Origin: Bacteroidota bacterium
GTDB taxonomy: Bacteria; Bacteroidota; Bacteroidia; Bacteroidales; WCHB1-69
NCBI GenBank assembly: GCA_009787115.1
Contig: WRGQ01000168.1
Coordinates: 1-36,753 of the forward strand
Length of the DNA: 36,753 nt
Direction: 5' to 3'
Part shown: piece after piece, positions 25,718 to 32,171 of the stretch
Layout: every line of letters begins with the position of its first letter
How positions within the stretch are numbered: the first letter of the stretch is position 1
The notes under the pieces: generated by a model
Database searches by the model: none
The model's input: the letters and a program-made list of their open reading frames with translations, nothing else
Told to the model about the DNA's origin: nothing
Position numbers and translations under genes: made by a program

Positions 25718-28561
25718 CTAAATTTTCCCTTCCAAAAACTTTCCCGTGTAAGAGCGTTCGCATTTTATAAGTTCTTCCGGCGTTCCTTCAAATACGAGAT
25801 ACCCGCCTTTATCGCCCCCTTCTGGTCCTAAATCTATCACCCAGTCGGCACACTTGATTAATTCGGGATTGTGTTCTATAACAATGATAGAGTGTCCTAT
25901 CTCAATGAGTTTGTTGAACGAATGATATAAATTGTTAATATCGTGGAAATGAAGCCCTGTAGTGGGTTCGTCAAAGATGAAAAGATGATTTTTTTGGGTA
26001 TTTCCATGGCACAGGTAGAATGCCAATTTTACACGCTGTGCTTCGCCACCGGACAAAGTAGATGAGGATTGTCCCATTTTCAGATACCCTAATCCCACCT
26101 CTTGTAACGGCGCAAGTTTGTGAATGATGGAAGAAACTGTTTTAGAAACAGGCAACGACTCGAAAAACTCACGCGCTTGATTGATAGTCATCTGCAATAC
26201 ATCCGCAATAGAAATATTGTTGATTTTTACATCTAATGCTTCATCTTTAAAACGTGTTCCGTTGCAGTCGGTACATACCAAATCCACATCAGCCATAAAC
26301 TGCATTTCAACGTGAATAACGCCTTCTCCTTCGCACGTTTCGCAGCGACCGCCCGGCACATTGAAAGAGAAAAAACCGGGTTTATAGTTACGCTGTTTTG
26401 CTAACGGTTGCTGCGCATAGAGTTCTCTAATATCGTCATATACTTTGATATAGGTAGCAGGATTTGACCTTGAAGAACGCCCGATAGGATTTTGATCCAC
26501 TAAAATGACCTCTGAAATAGTTTCTTTAGAAAGATGCAGATTAGCAACGTCGTTTAGTTCTTCTCCTGCAATATATTGTAATTTTTTTTGCATTAAAGGA
26601 TAAAGTACCTCTTTTATCAGCGTACTTTTTCCCGATCCGCTTACGCCTGTTATCACCGTAAAAATATCGAGCGGAAATTTCACGGTAATATTTTTTAGAT
26701 TATGCACGGAAGCATTTTTAACTTCCACATAATTATGCCATTTGCGTCTGTGTTTCGGCAACGGAATAGAAAGTACATTTTTTGCCACTTTCTCCTCAAA
26801 TTCGTAATTCGTAATTCGTAATTCGTAATTCATGCCACGCAGGTAAGCGGCTGTTAAATTATCAGGTGTTTTCAACAGATTATCAAAAGTTCCGGTAAAA
26901 ACTATTTTTCCACCCAAACGACCTGCTTTTGGACCGATGTCAATAATATAGTCGGCGCTACGGATAATCTCTTCGTCGTGTTCAACAACAATGACGGTGT
27001 TACCGATGTCGCGCAAACGTTTCAGCACGCGAATTAAGTTCTGCGTATCTCGCGGGTGCAACCCAATGCTGGGCTCATCCAAAATGTAGAGCGAGCCTAC
27101 CAGACTGCTGCCCAGCGAGGTGGCTAAGTTAATGCGTTGCGATTCGCCACCTGACAACGTTTTGCTTAAACGATTCAGCGTTAAATAACCCAACCCGACA
27201 TCTAACAGGAAGCGCAAACGGTTTTCCAATTCCTTTACTAATTGTCGGGCAATCTGTTTTTCATGTTCCGAACTATATTGAAAATTTGCAAAAAACCGAT
27301 ATGCTTCTTCAATAGATATTAGTGTCAAATCGGAAATAGATTTTTCTTGAATTTTCACGTAATTGGCGTCTTTTCTAATGCGGGTGCCTTTACATTTGGG
27401 ACAGAGCGTTCTCCCCCTGTAACGCGCTATCAATACGCGGTTTTGCACTTTATATCCTTCATCTTCCAACATTTTAAAAAATGGAAGTACTCCAATAACT
27501 TCTTCATTTCCATTCCACAACAAGTCAAACTGTTCTTCCGTAAGATCTTCAACAGGACGATGTATCGGGAAGTTGTATTTTGCGCTTTTGTGAATGAAGA
27601 GGTTTTTGAAGTTTTGCAGTTTTTCGCCACGCCAACATACTACCGCATCATTAAACAACGATTTAGAGCGGTCGGGAATAGTCAGTTCGGGAGAAACGCC
27701 GTCCACAAAGCCTGTTCCGCCACAAACCGGACACGCGCCGTAGGGATTGTTGAAACTAAAAAACAGAGGCGACGGCTCTTCAAACGCGATGCCGTCCATT
27801 TCAAACAGATTGCTAAAAGAACGTTGTGTAATTTTGTCGTTCTCTGTTTGCACAATAGTTTCTCCCTTACCCTCCTGAAATGCGGTTTGAATAGAATCTG
27901 CGAGCCGCATCTTTTGCTCCTGAATATTTTCCGATTTAAAACGGTCAATGAGAAGTTGCAAATTGTCACTTTTCGCAATATTTTTTCTATTCAGCATTTC
28001 GTCAATATCGCACAACTTCCGGTTCAGCATCATACGGCTGAAGCCTTGCATTTTCAATATTTCCAGTTGTTGGAGCGGAGTTCTGTCGGGTGCAATTTTA
28101 AAAGGCGCAAGGATGTAGATAAGGCTGCCCGCCGGCGCTCTTTCAATATATTGAATAACATCTTGAATATTTTCCCGCTTTACTTCTTTCCCGCTTACGG
28201 GTGAAAACGTTTTGCCGATACGGGCGAAAAGCAGTTTCAGATATTCGTAAATTTCTGTGGCAGTTCCCACCGTAGAGCGCGGATTTCTTGAAATAACGCG
28301 CTGCTCAATAGCAATAGCAGGCGGGATACCTTTGATATACTCTACTTCCGGTTTGGAGAGTTTGCCCATAAACTGCCGCGCATAGGAACTTAAACTTTCC
28401 ACATAGCGCCGCTGCCCTTCCGCGTACAGCGTATCAAATGCCAATGAGGATTTTCCTGATCCCGAAAGCCCTGTGATAACTACAAGTTGATTTCTGGGAA
28501 TGGAAACATCTATATTTTGAAGGTTGTTGGCACGTGCGCCTTTTATTTCAATATAGGGCAT
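25718..28561 (-). CDS. uvrA: Excinuclease ABC subunit A
   Basis: 947 residues, near the family norm. It is the damage-recognition ATPase of nucleotide excision repair. Both halves carry Walker A (GLSGSGKSSLAFDTLY; GVSGSGKSTLIKEVLY) and the LSGGE signatures. Zinc-binding cysteines are visible in CPVCGGTG, CPKCKGTR, CETCEGEG and CTDCNGTR. The inter-half linker after TAAYLRG is unusual: residues about 577-588 (NYELRITNYEF) are encoded by a run of 7-base repeats, and some 20 residues separate the conserved flanks where relatives have only a few. The start overlaps the end of rdgB by 19 bases. Confidence 0.95.
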   Translation of the reverse strand: MPYIEIKGARANNLQNIDVSIPRNQLVVITGLSGSGKSSLAFDTLYAEGQRRYVESLSSYARQFMGKLSKPEVEYIKGIPPAIAIEQRVISRNPRSTVGTATEIYEYLKLLFARIGKTFSPVSGKEVKRENIQDVIQYIERAPAGSLIYILAPFKIAPDRTPLQQLEILKMQGFSRMMLNRKLCDIDEMLNRKNIAKSDNLQLLIDRFKSENIQEQKMRLADSIQTAFQEGKGETIVQTENDKITQRSFSNLFEMDGIAFEEPSPLFFSFNNPYGACPVCGGTGFVDGVSPELTIPDRSKSLFNDAVVCWRGEKLQNFKNLFIHKSAKYNFPIHRPVEDLTEEQFDLLWNGNEEVIGVLPFFKMLEDEGYKVQNRVLIARYRGRTLCPKCKGTRIRKDANYVKIQEKSISDLTLISIEEAYRFFANFQYSSEHEKQIARQLVKELENRLRFLLDVGLGYLTLNRLSKTLSGGESQRINLATSLGSSLVGSLYILDEPSIGLHPRDTQNLIRVLKRLRDIGNTVIVVEHDEEIIRSADYIIDIGPKAGRLGGKIVFTGTFDNLLKTPDNLTAAYLRGMNYELRITNYEFEEKVAKNVLSIPLPKHRRKWHNYVEVKNASVHNLKNITVKFPLDIFTVITGVSGSGKSTLIKEVLYPLMQKKLQYIAGEELNDVANLHLSKETISEVILVDQNPIGRSSRSNPATYIKVYDDIRELYAQQPLAKQRNYKPGFFSFNVPGGRCETCEGEGVIHVEMQFMADVDLVCTDCNGTRFKDEALDVKINNISIADVLQMTINQAREFFESLPVSKTVSSIIHKLAPLQEVGLGYLKMGQSSSTLSGGEAQRVKLAFYLCHGNTQKNHLFIFDEPTTGLHFHDINNLYHSFNKLIEIGHSIIVIEHNPELIKCADWVIDLGPEGGDKGGYLVFEGTPEELIKCERSYTGKFLEGKI
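26799..26833 (-). repeat. Heptamer array inside uvrA (AATTACG on the coding strand)
   Basis: Four perfect units (26799-26826 as AATTCGT on the plus strand) and a fifth with one change (26827-26833). On the coding strand AATTACG has no stop in any phase, so three units encode the seven residues NYELRIT. On the other strand every unit contains TAA. Confidence 0.93.
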
Positions 28562-29130
28562 GTTTGCAAAAAGTTGTTAAGTTTTTTTGTGGCTAATGCG
28601 CGATGGCTGATACTGTTTTTCTCATCTTCAGTCATTTCCGCAAACGTTTTATCATAGCCCAAAGGTTTAAAAACGGGGTCGTAGCCAAACCCATTTATAC
28701 CCTTCTCACTTTCCATTATTTCTCCGTCAATTTTACCTTCAAAGAAGTAGTTTTCTTCATTTACAATGAGTGCGATTACGGTTTTGAAACAGGCTTTTCT
28801 ATTAGAAATTCCTTGCATTTCATACAATACTTTTTGAATATTATCTTTAAAGGAACAATGCTCTCCGGCGTAGCGTGCAGAATAGACGCCCGGTTTTCCG
28901 TTTAACGCTTCAATTTCCAAACCGGTATCATCGGCGAAGCAGTTGCAATGAAATTTATCGTGAATATATTTTGCTTTTTGTAAAGCATTTGCAATCAAAG
29001 TATCTCCTGTTTCGGGGATTTCGTCGTAGCAACCAAGTTCTTTAAGACTGATAATAGAACAACGGGCGCCCGCAATAGCGCGCACCTCGTTTAATTTATG
29101 AGCGTTGTTGGTGGCAAAAACAAGTTCCAC
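28543..29130 (-). CDS. rdgB: XTP/dITP diphosphatase (HAM1/RdgB)
   Basis: 195 residues from the GTG start, close to E. coli RdgB. The enzyme hydrolyses ITP, dITP and XTP and so keeps deaminated purines out of DNA. Signature segments are VFATNNAHKLNEV near the start, PETGDTLIANALQKA, FADDTGLEIEALNGKPGVYSARYAG, GFGYDPVF and ISHRALA. The GTG at 29130 begins one base after the rpmF stop and directly precedes ELVFATNN, the normal N-terminus. An ATG at 29169 would run 38 bases into rpmF and add 13 residues without family likeness, so it is less likely. The 3' end overlaps uvrA by 19 bases. Confidence 0.92.
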   Translation of the reverse strand: MELVFATNNAHKLNEVRAIAGARCSIISLKELGCYDEIPETGDTLIANALQKAKYIHDKFHCNCFADDTGLEIEALNGKPGVYSARYAGEHCSFKDNIQKVLYEMQGISNRKACFKTVIALIVNEENYFFEGKIDGEIMESEKGINGFGYDPVFKPLGYDKTFAEMTEDEKNSISHRALATKKLNNFLQTCPILK

Positions 29131-29131
29131 A

Positions 29132-29305
29132 CTATACTTCGATGGCTTGTTTACCTCTGTAGTAGCCACATTCGGGGCAGATTCTATGTGTAAGAATGGC
29201 GGCGCCGCAGTGACTGCAAGTAGTTAAGTGAGGAGCCGTGATAAAATCGTGCGATCTCCGTTTATCTCTACGTTGTGCGGAATGATTTCTTTTTGGATTC
29301 GGCAT
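29132..29305 (-). CDS. rpmF: 50S ribosomal protein L32
   Basis: A 57-residue protein that starts MPNPKRNHSAQRRDKRRSHD and has two CxxC zinc-type pairs (CSHC, CPEC), ending GYYRGKQAIEV. This is the standard L32 pattern. It lies between the DUF177 gene and rdgB; DUF177-rpmF is a widely conserved gene pair. A heptamer array fills the leader between the two genes, ending 15 bases before this start. Confidence 0.97.
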   Translation of the reverse strand: MPNPKRNHSAQRRDKRRSHDFITAPHLTTCSHCGAAILTHRICPECGYYRGKQAIEV

Positions 29306-29320
29306 AATATTTATTTTTTA

Positions 29321-29402
29321 GTGATTAATGATTAATGATTAGTGATTAGATATTAGAGTTTGATGTTTTATTCGTAATTGTTAATTATTAATTGTTAATT
29401 GT
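29321..29402 (-). repeat. Two heptamer arrays between the DUF177 gene and rpmF
   Basis: On the plus strand, 29321-29355 reads GTGATTA, ATGATTA, ATGATTA, GTGATTA, GATATTA, and 29375-29402 reads TAATTGT, TAATTAT, TAATTGT, TAATTGT. The second array overlaps the end of the DUF177 gene, so its last residues (TINN) and its stop codon are made of repeat units. Confidence 0.9.
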
Positions 29403-29932
29403 TTCAAGGCGTCCCATCGGGGGTCAGTTTCCGTATCGTTGTGTTCATCGGTTGTTGGGGCGAGTTCTGCGAGTTTTTTTAGCATTTCAGGATTGCATGT
29501 GGGATTTCCGTTTTCGTCGTTAGGGTGAATCAGTTGAGTAGGGAGGGCAAGTTCTATCGCTTCGTATAAAAAGTGAGTAAGATCAAGTTCGTGCGCTTTT
29601 TCGTGGAGTTGCCAGATGTTTTCATCATTTTCAAACGATTCATCAAGATGAGAGACAAAATTGACCACCAAAAAATCTGAAAAATCCAAAGGCAATGTCA
29701 AAAAGTCCAAACATCTATCGCAAATTACGGTTATTTCACCGTTAAAATGGAACTTGAGTGAGAGCATTTTGGCGCTTTTTTCCATCTCTATTTGCACTTT
29801 GATGTTACCCTCTTCAATTTCAGTCAATCCTGTAAGTTCAAAGAACGCTTTATCACAAATCATTGAATATTTGTGATTTCCAACATCAATGCCGGAAAGT
29901 CTCAGTACAAAATCATCTCTTAAATCGGTCAT
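29381..29932 (-). CDS. DUF177 domain protein (YceD family)
   Basis: 183 residues from the ATG at 29932; a GTG two codons earlier (GTG-AAA-ATG) also opens the frame. It shows the YceD/DUF177 pattern: an N-terminal beta region, the CDRCLDFLTLPL segment with the conserved Cys pair spacing, and an acidic middle with EKAHELDLTHFLYEAIELALP. It ends with DPRWDALKQL, the usual C-terminal box before rpmF. In plants and bacteria members affect 23S rRNA accumulation. It is the first gene of the rpmF-rdgB-uvrA-pepP block, and its final codons lie in a heptamer array. Confidence 0.9.
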   Translation of the reverse strand: MTDLRDDFVLRLSGIDVGNHKYSMICDKAFFELTGLTEIEEGNIKVQIEMEKSAKMLSLKFHFNGEITVICDRCLDFLTLPLDFSDFLVVNFVSHLDESFENDENIWQLHEKAHELDLTHFLYEAIELALPTQLIHPNDENGNPTCNPEMLKKLAELAPTTDEHNDTETDPRWDALKQLTINN

Positions 29933-30036
29933 TTTCACTTTGCATTAATTGGGGCGCGAATATATACTTTTTATGTTGTTAAAAATTTATTAAATCTTTA
30001 TGGTTAAGAAAAAGTTAACAAATAACAGAATATTCC

Positions 30037-30046
30037 TATTTTTGCC
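30037..30046 (+). promoter_or_regulatory. -7 promoter element for the ABC ATPase gene
   Basis: TATTTTTGCC matches TAnnTTTGC, 60 bases before the start at 30107. Most of the leader between them is heptamer repeat. Confidence 0.47.
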
Positions 30047-30069
30047 ACTCTAAATTATCCTCCCTTACA

Positions 30070-30104
30070 CTCTAACCTCTAACCACTAACCGCTAACCGC
30101 TAAA
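30070..30104 (+). repeat. Heptamer array directly before the ABC ATPase start codon
   Basis: Five units in a row: CTCTAAC, CTCTAAC, CACTAAC, CGCTAAC, CGCTAAA; then CC and the ATG at 30107. TAA occurs in all three plus-strand frames and TAG in all three on the minus strand. The array occupies the place of the ribosome-binding site. Confidence 0.92.
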
Positions 30105-30106
30105 CC

Positions 30107-30856
30107 ATGCCCCCCGTTATCAAAACAGAATCCCTCACCAAGCGTTTCGGCAATTTTACCGCCGTGGATAACATTTCGTTTGAGGTAGAGAAAGGAGAGA
30201 TTTTTGGATTTCTGGGAGCGAACGGCGCGGGGAAAACTACTGCCATGAAAATGTTGATTGGCATTAGCAAACCCACCTCCGGAAGAGGATGGGTGGCAGG
30301 ATATGATATCAAGACCCAAGCCGAACAGATAAAAAAGAGCATTGGCTATATGAGTCAAAAGTTTTCTTTATACGACGATTTGAAAGTGTGGGAAAACATT
30401 CGGCTCTACGCCGGTATTTACGGTATAAAAGAGAAAGAGATAGCCGAAAAAACAGAAATCGTGTTGCAAAAATTAGGTTTTGAGAATGAGCGTAATACAT
30501 TAGTAAAATCGCTGCCATTGGGATGGAAACAACGGTTAGCCTTTTCCGTAGCCATTTTCCACGAACCGCAAATTGTGTTTTTAGATGAACCCACCGGCGG
30601 CGTTGACCCTGCTATGCGCCGCACATTTTGGGAGATGATTTATGAAGCCTCCGCACGAGGTATCACCATATTTGTTACTACCCATTATATGGATGAAGCC
30701 GAATACTGCAACCGCGTCTCTATTATGGTGGACGGCAGAATTGATGCGTTGGATTCTCCCAAAAATTTAAAACAGCATTTTAAGGTGAACAGTATGAATG
30801 AGGTGTTTCATAAACTTGCGCGAGAGGCAAAACGTGGAGATACTCGTGCTTTTTAG
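30107..30856 (+). CDS. ABC-2 type transporter ATP-binding protein
   Basis: 249 residues, one ATPase domain. It has Walker A GANGAGKTT, the Q-loop (YMSQKFSLYDDL), a signature-region variant SLPLGWKQRLAF in place of LSGGQ, Walker B VFLDEPTGGVDP and the switch histidine in VTTHYMDEAEYC. The YMSQKFSLY and GGVDP forms are typical of drug/lipid exporters such as YbhF and its relatives. These normally work with ABC-2 permeases encoded just downstream, but no permease follows: a terminator-like hairpin and an accessory patch come next. The gene may be an orphan whose partners were lost or lie elsewhere. Confidence 0.9.
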   Translation: MPPVIKTESLTKRFGNFTAVDNISFEVEKGEIFGFLGANGAGKTTAMKMLIGISKPTSGRGWVAGYDIKTQAEQIKKSIGYMSQKFSLYDDLKVWENIRLYAGIYGIKEKEIAEKTEIVLQKLGFENERNTLVKSLPLGWKQRLAFSVAIFHEPQIVFLDEPTGGVDPAMRRTFWEMIYEASARGITIFVTTHYMDEAEYCNRVSIMVDGRIDALDSPKNLKQHFKVNSMNEVFHKLAREAKRGDTRAF

Positions 30857-30862
30857 GGAAAG

Positions 30863-30900
30863 GATAGTTATCTTTTTGGGAAGTGTTAACTATCTTTTTT
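30863..30900 (+). terminator. Intrinsic terminator after the ABC ATPase gene
   Basis: GATAGTTA (30863-30870) pairs with TAACTATC (30887-30894) across a 16-base loop, followed by six T. Confidence 0.6.
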
Positions 30901-31211
30901 GCAGGCATAGCCTACTTGTGGCTACTGAACATAATCGCAACACCTCTCACCGTACACCACCTGCCGACATTGCCGCCCGCAAACGCTTTCTGTTTCGTGA
31001 TACCGTTGTTGCAGGTTTTCGGTTGCCGTCGCGCAATAGTAAACCCCGTTTTCTTCGTACTCGTAACCGGATATAACCGGTTTTTGTACTTCAAAAATAA
31101 AATTTCTTATTACAGCATAACTGTAATAATCAAGGTTTAAAGCAGGAAGGGTAGGGGGGGTGTCATGAGTTTTGCTTCCTGTTCTTGAACAGTAAAATTA
31201 AAGTTATTTTT
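30901..31211. other. Higher-GC intergenic block without a recognised gene
   Basis: From about 30905 to 31080 the base composition rises to roughly half G+C, clearly above the neighbours. Long open frames exist on both strands, including a minus-strand frame of about 90 codons without ATG, from a TAA near 31193 to a TAG near 30915. That frame contains GYEYEENGVYYC and several cysteines (CGRQC, ERCC). A seven-G run lies at 31154-31160. I cannot identify it. A decayed coding fragment, a dispersed repeat or a structured RNA are all possible. Confidence 0.4.
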
Positions 31212-31427
31212 TTATTGGTCACACTTCCATTCTATGATTTTGCACGTTTCTTTTGAAATCTTAATATATCCACCACTACCACCCATTCTCAAGATACCGT
31301 CATTTATATAGCGATAGTCAACCAAAATAAAAGTTTCTTCTTCGGTAATTGTTCTTGTAAGGCGTGTTAGATTTTTGTATACTCTTTTCATAATACACTT
31401 AATATTTTTTGTTATTATCCGCCCCAT
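31212..31427 (-). CDS. Small hypothetical protein
   Basis: 71 residues; a TAA lies just upstream in frame, so the start is here or at the internal ATG beginning MKRVYKNL. No signal peptide or membrane helix is seen. The C-terminal half (VDYRYINDGILRMGGSGGYIKISKETCKIIEW) has a beta-rich pattern with a glycine turn and an interaction-type KETCKII strand, a little like small NTF2-fold or immunity-type proteins, but the match is too weak for a name. It stands next to a broken chimeric gene in an accessory patch. Confidence 0.45.
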   Translation of the reverse strand: MGRIITKNIKCIMKRVYKNLTRLTRTITEEETFILVDYRYINDGILRMGGSGGYIKISKETCKIIEWKCDQ

Positions 31428-31467
31428 AAATTAAAATTTTGTATTAGTCGTTGATAATTGCCTTTTT

Positions 31468-32040
31468 TCAATATTTGTTGCTATTCCTTATTTTTAAATC
31501 TGTTAGTTTAGTTAAAAAATCACAGCATTGATAATATTTATTTTTCTTACTTGGTGACCACCTGTCAACTACATGATATTGAAAATCATTTTTCCCTTCT
31601 AAAATCCATTGAGCGCCATCAAAACCCATAACTCTTTTATTGGTTTCCATATTCCAAAAATCAATTTGATTTAGCAAATTCTTAAATTCAATCCAAGAAT
31701 TTTCGTCAAGTTCTTTTTGTTTCACTATCATAATCCATTTTTCCGGATTATGCCATACATCATCACAATATTTCCAACCATAATATTTTCAACATAGCAT
31801 ATATTTACAATCTTGTTTTTCTATTCGTATAATAATAGGATGATCGCGACTACGCAACCATGTAAATCTATAAATTTCATTTAAGTCATCCGGGCTATGC
31901 CATTCTATTGGTCCAGGCTGACGTGTATGGGTATGGAATGCGGTTACATCGCCGTCAGGTTTTTGTGACATACCTACTTTTCCATTTCTACCTCCAACTG
32001 ACAAACCTACTAAATTCGGAAATGTTTTTTTCATACGCAA
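31468..32040 (-). pseudogene. Chimeric accessory gene interrupted by an in-frame TGA
   Basis: Two open frames (32040-31789 and 31731-31468) lie in the same frame. They are separated only by the TGA at 31789-31791 and 19 sense codons with no ATG. Read through, the second part is continuous: IYRFTWLRSRDHPIIIRI, then KYMLC-stop-KYYGWKYCDDVW, DENSWIEFKNLLNQIDFWNM, GFDGAQWILEG and YHVVDRWSPSKKNKYYQCCDFL. To me this resembles one known type of hypothetical protein in which a Trp occupies the stop position, so TGG to TGA is the simplest explanation. The first 50 residues look unrelated and carry HTH-x10-SPDD, similar to the JAMM/DUF4329 HxH-x(n)-SxxD metal motif. That suggests a fusion to a toxin-like fragment. 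Start could be 32040 or the ATG at 32034. Confidence 0.6.
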
Positions 32041-32171
32041 TAATTTTAGTTAATAAATCAGGGGTGAAAATAGAAAAATATTAATCAAAAACAAAGTACG
32101 TTTGTTTTATTAATTATACGAAAAACACTATTCCCGCGTTTCTTCCTTGGTTTTTTAAAATTTTATATTGT

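Noticed and set aside
27347-28204. A 285-codon open frame on the plus strand, opposite uvrA
   Set aside because: It lies wholly within the conserved uvrA coding region on the other strand, has no family features, and its composition is that expected of an antisense shadow.
31789-31791. TGA as a recoded Trp or selenocysteine codon
   Set aside because: Other genes in the window use TGA as a normal stop, and no selenocysteine insertion hairpin or selenoprotein family is evident.
31468-32040. Toxin gene followed by a separate immunity gene
   Set aside because: Both frames are in the same register with no start codon in the 19 codons after the TGA, and the conserved domain spans the stop. One broken gene fits better than two genes.
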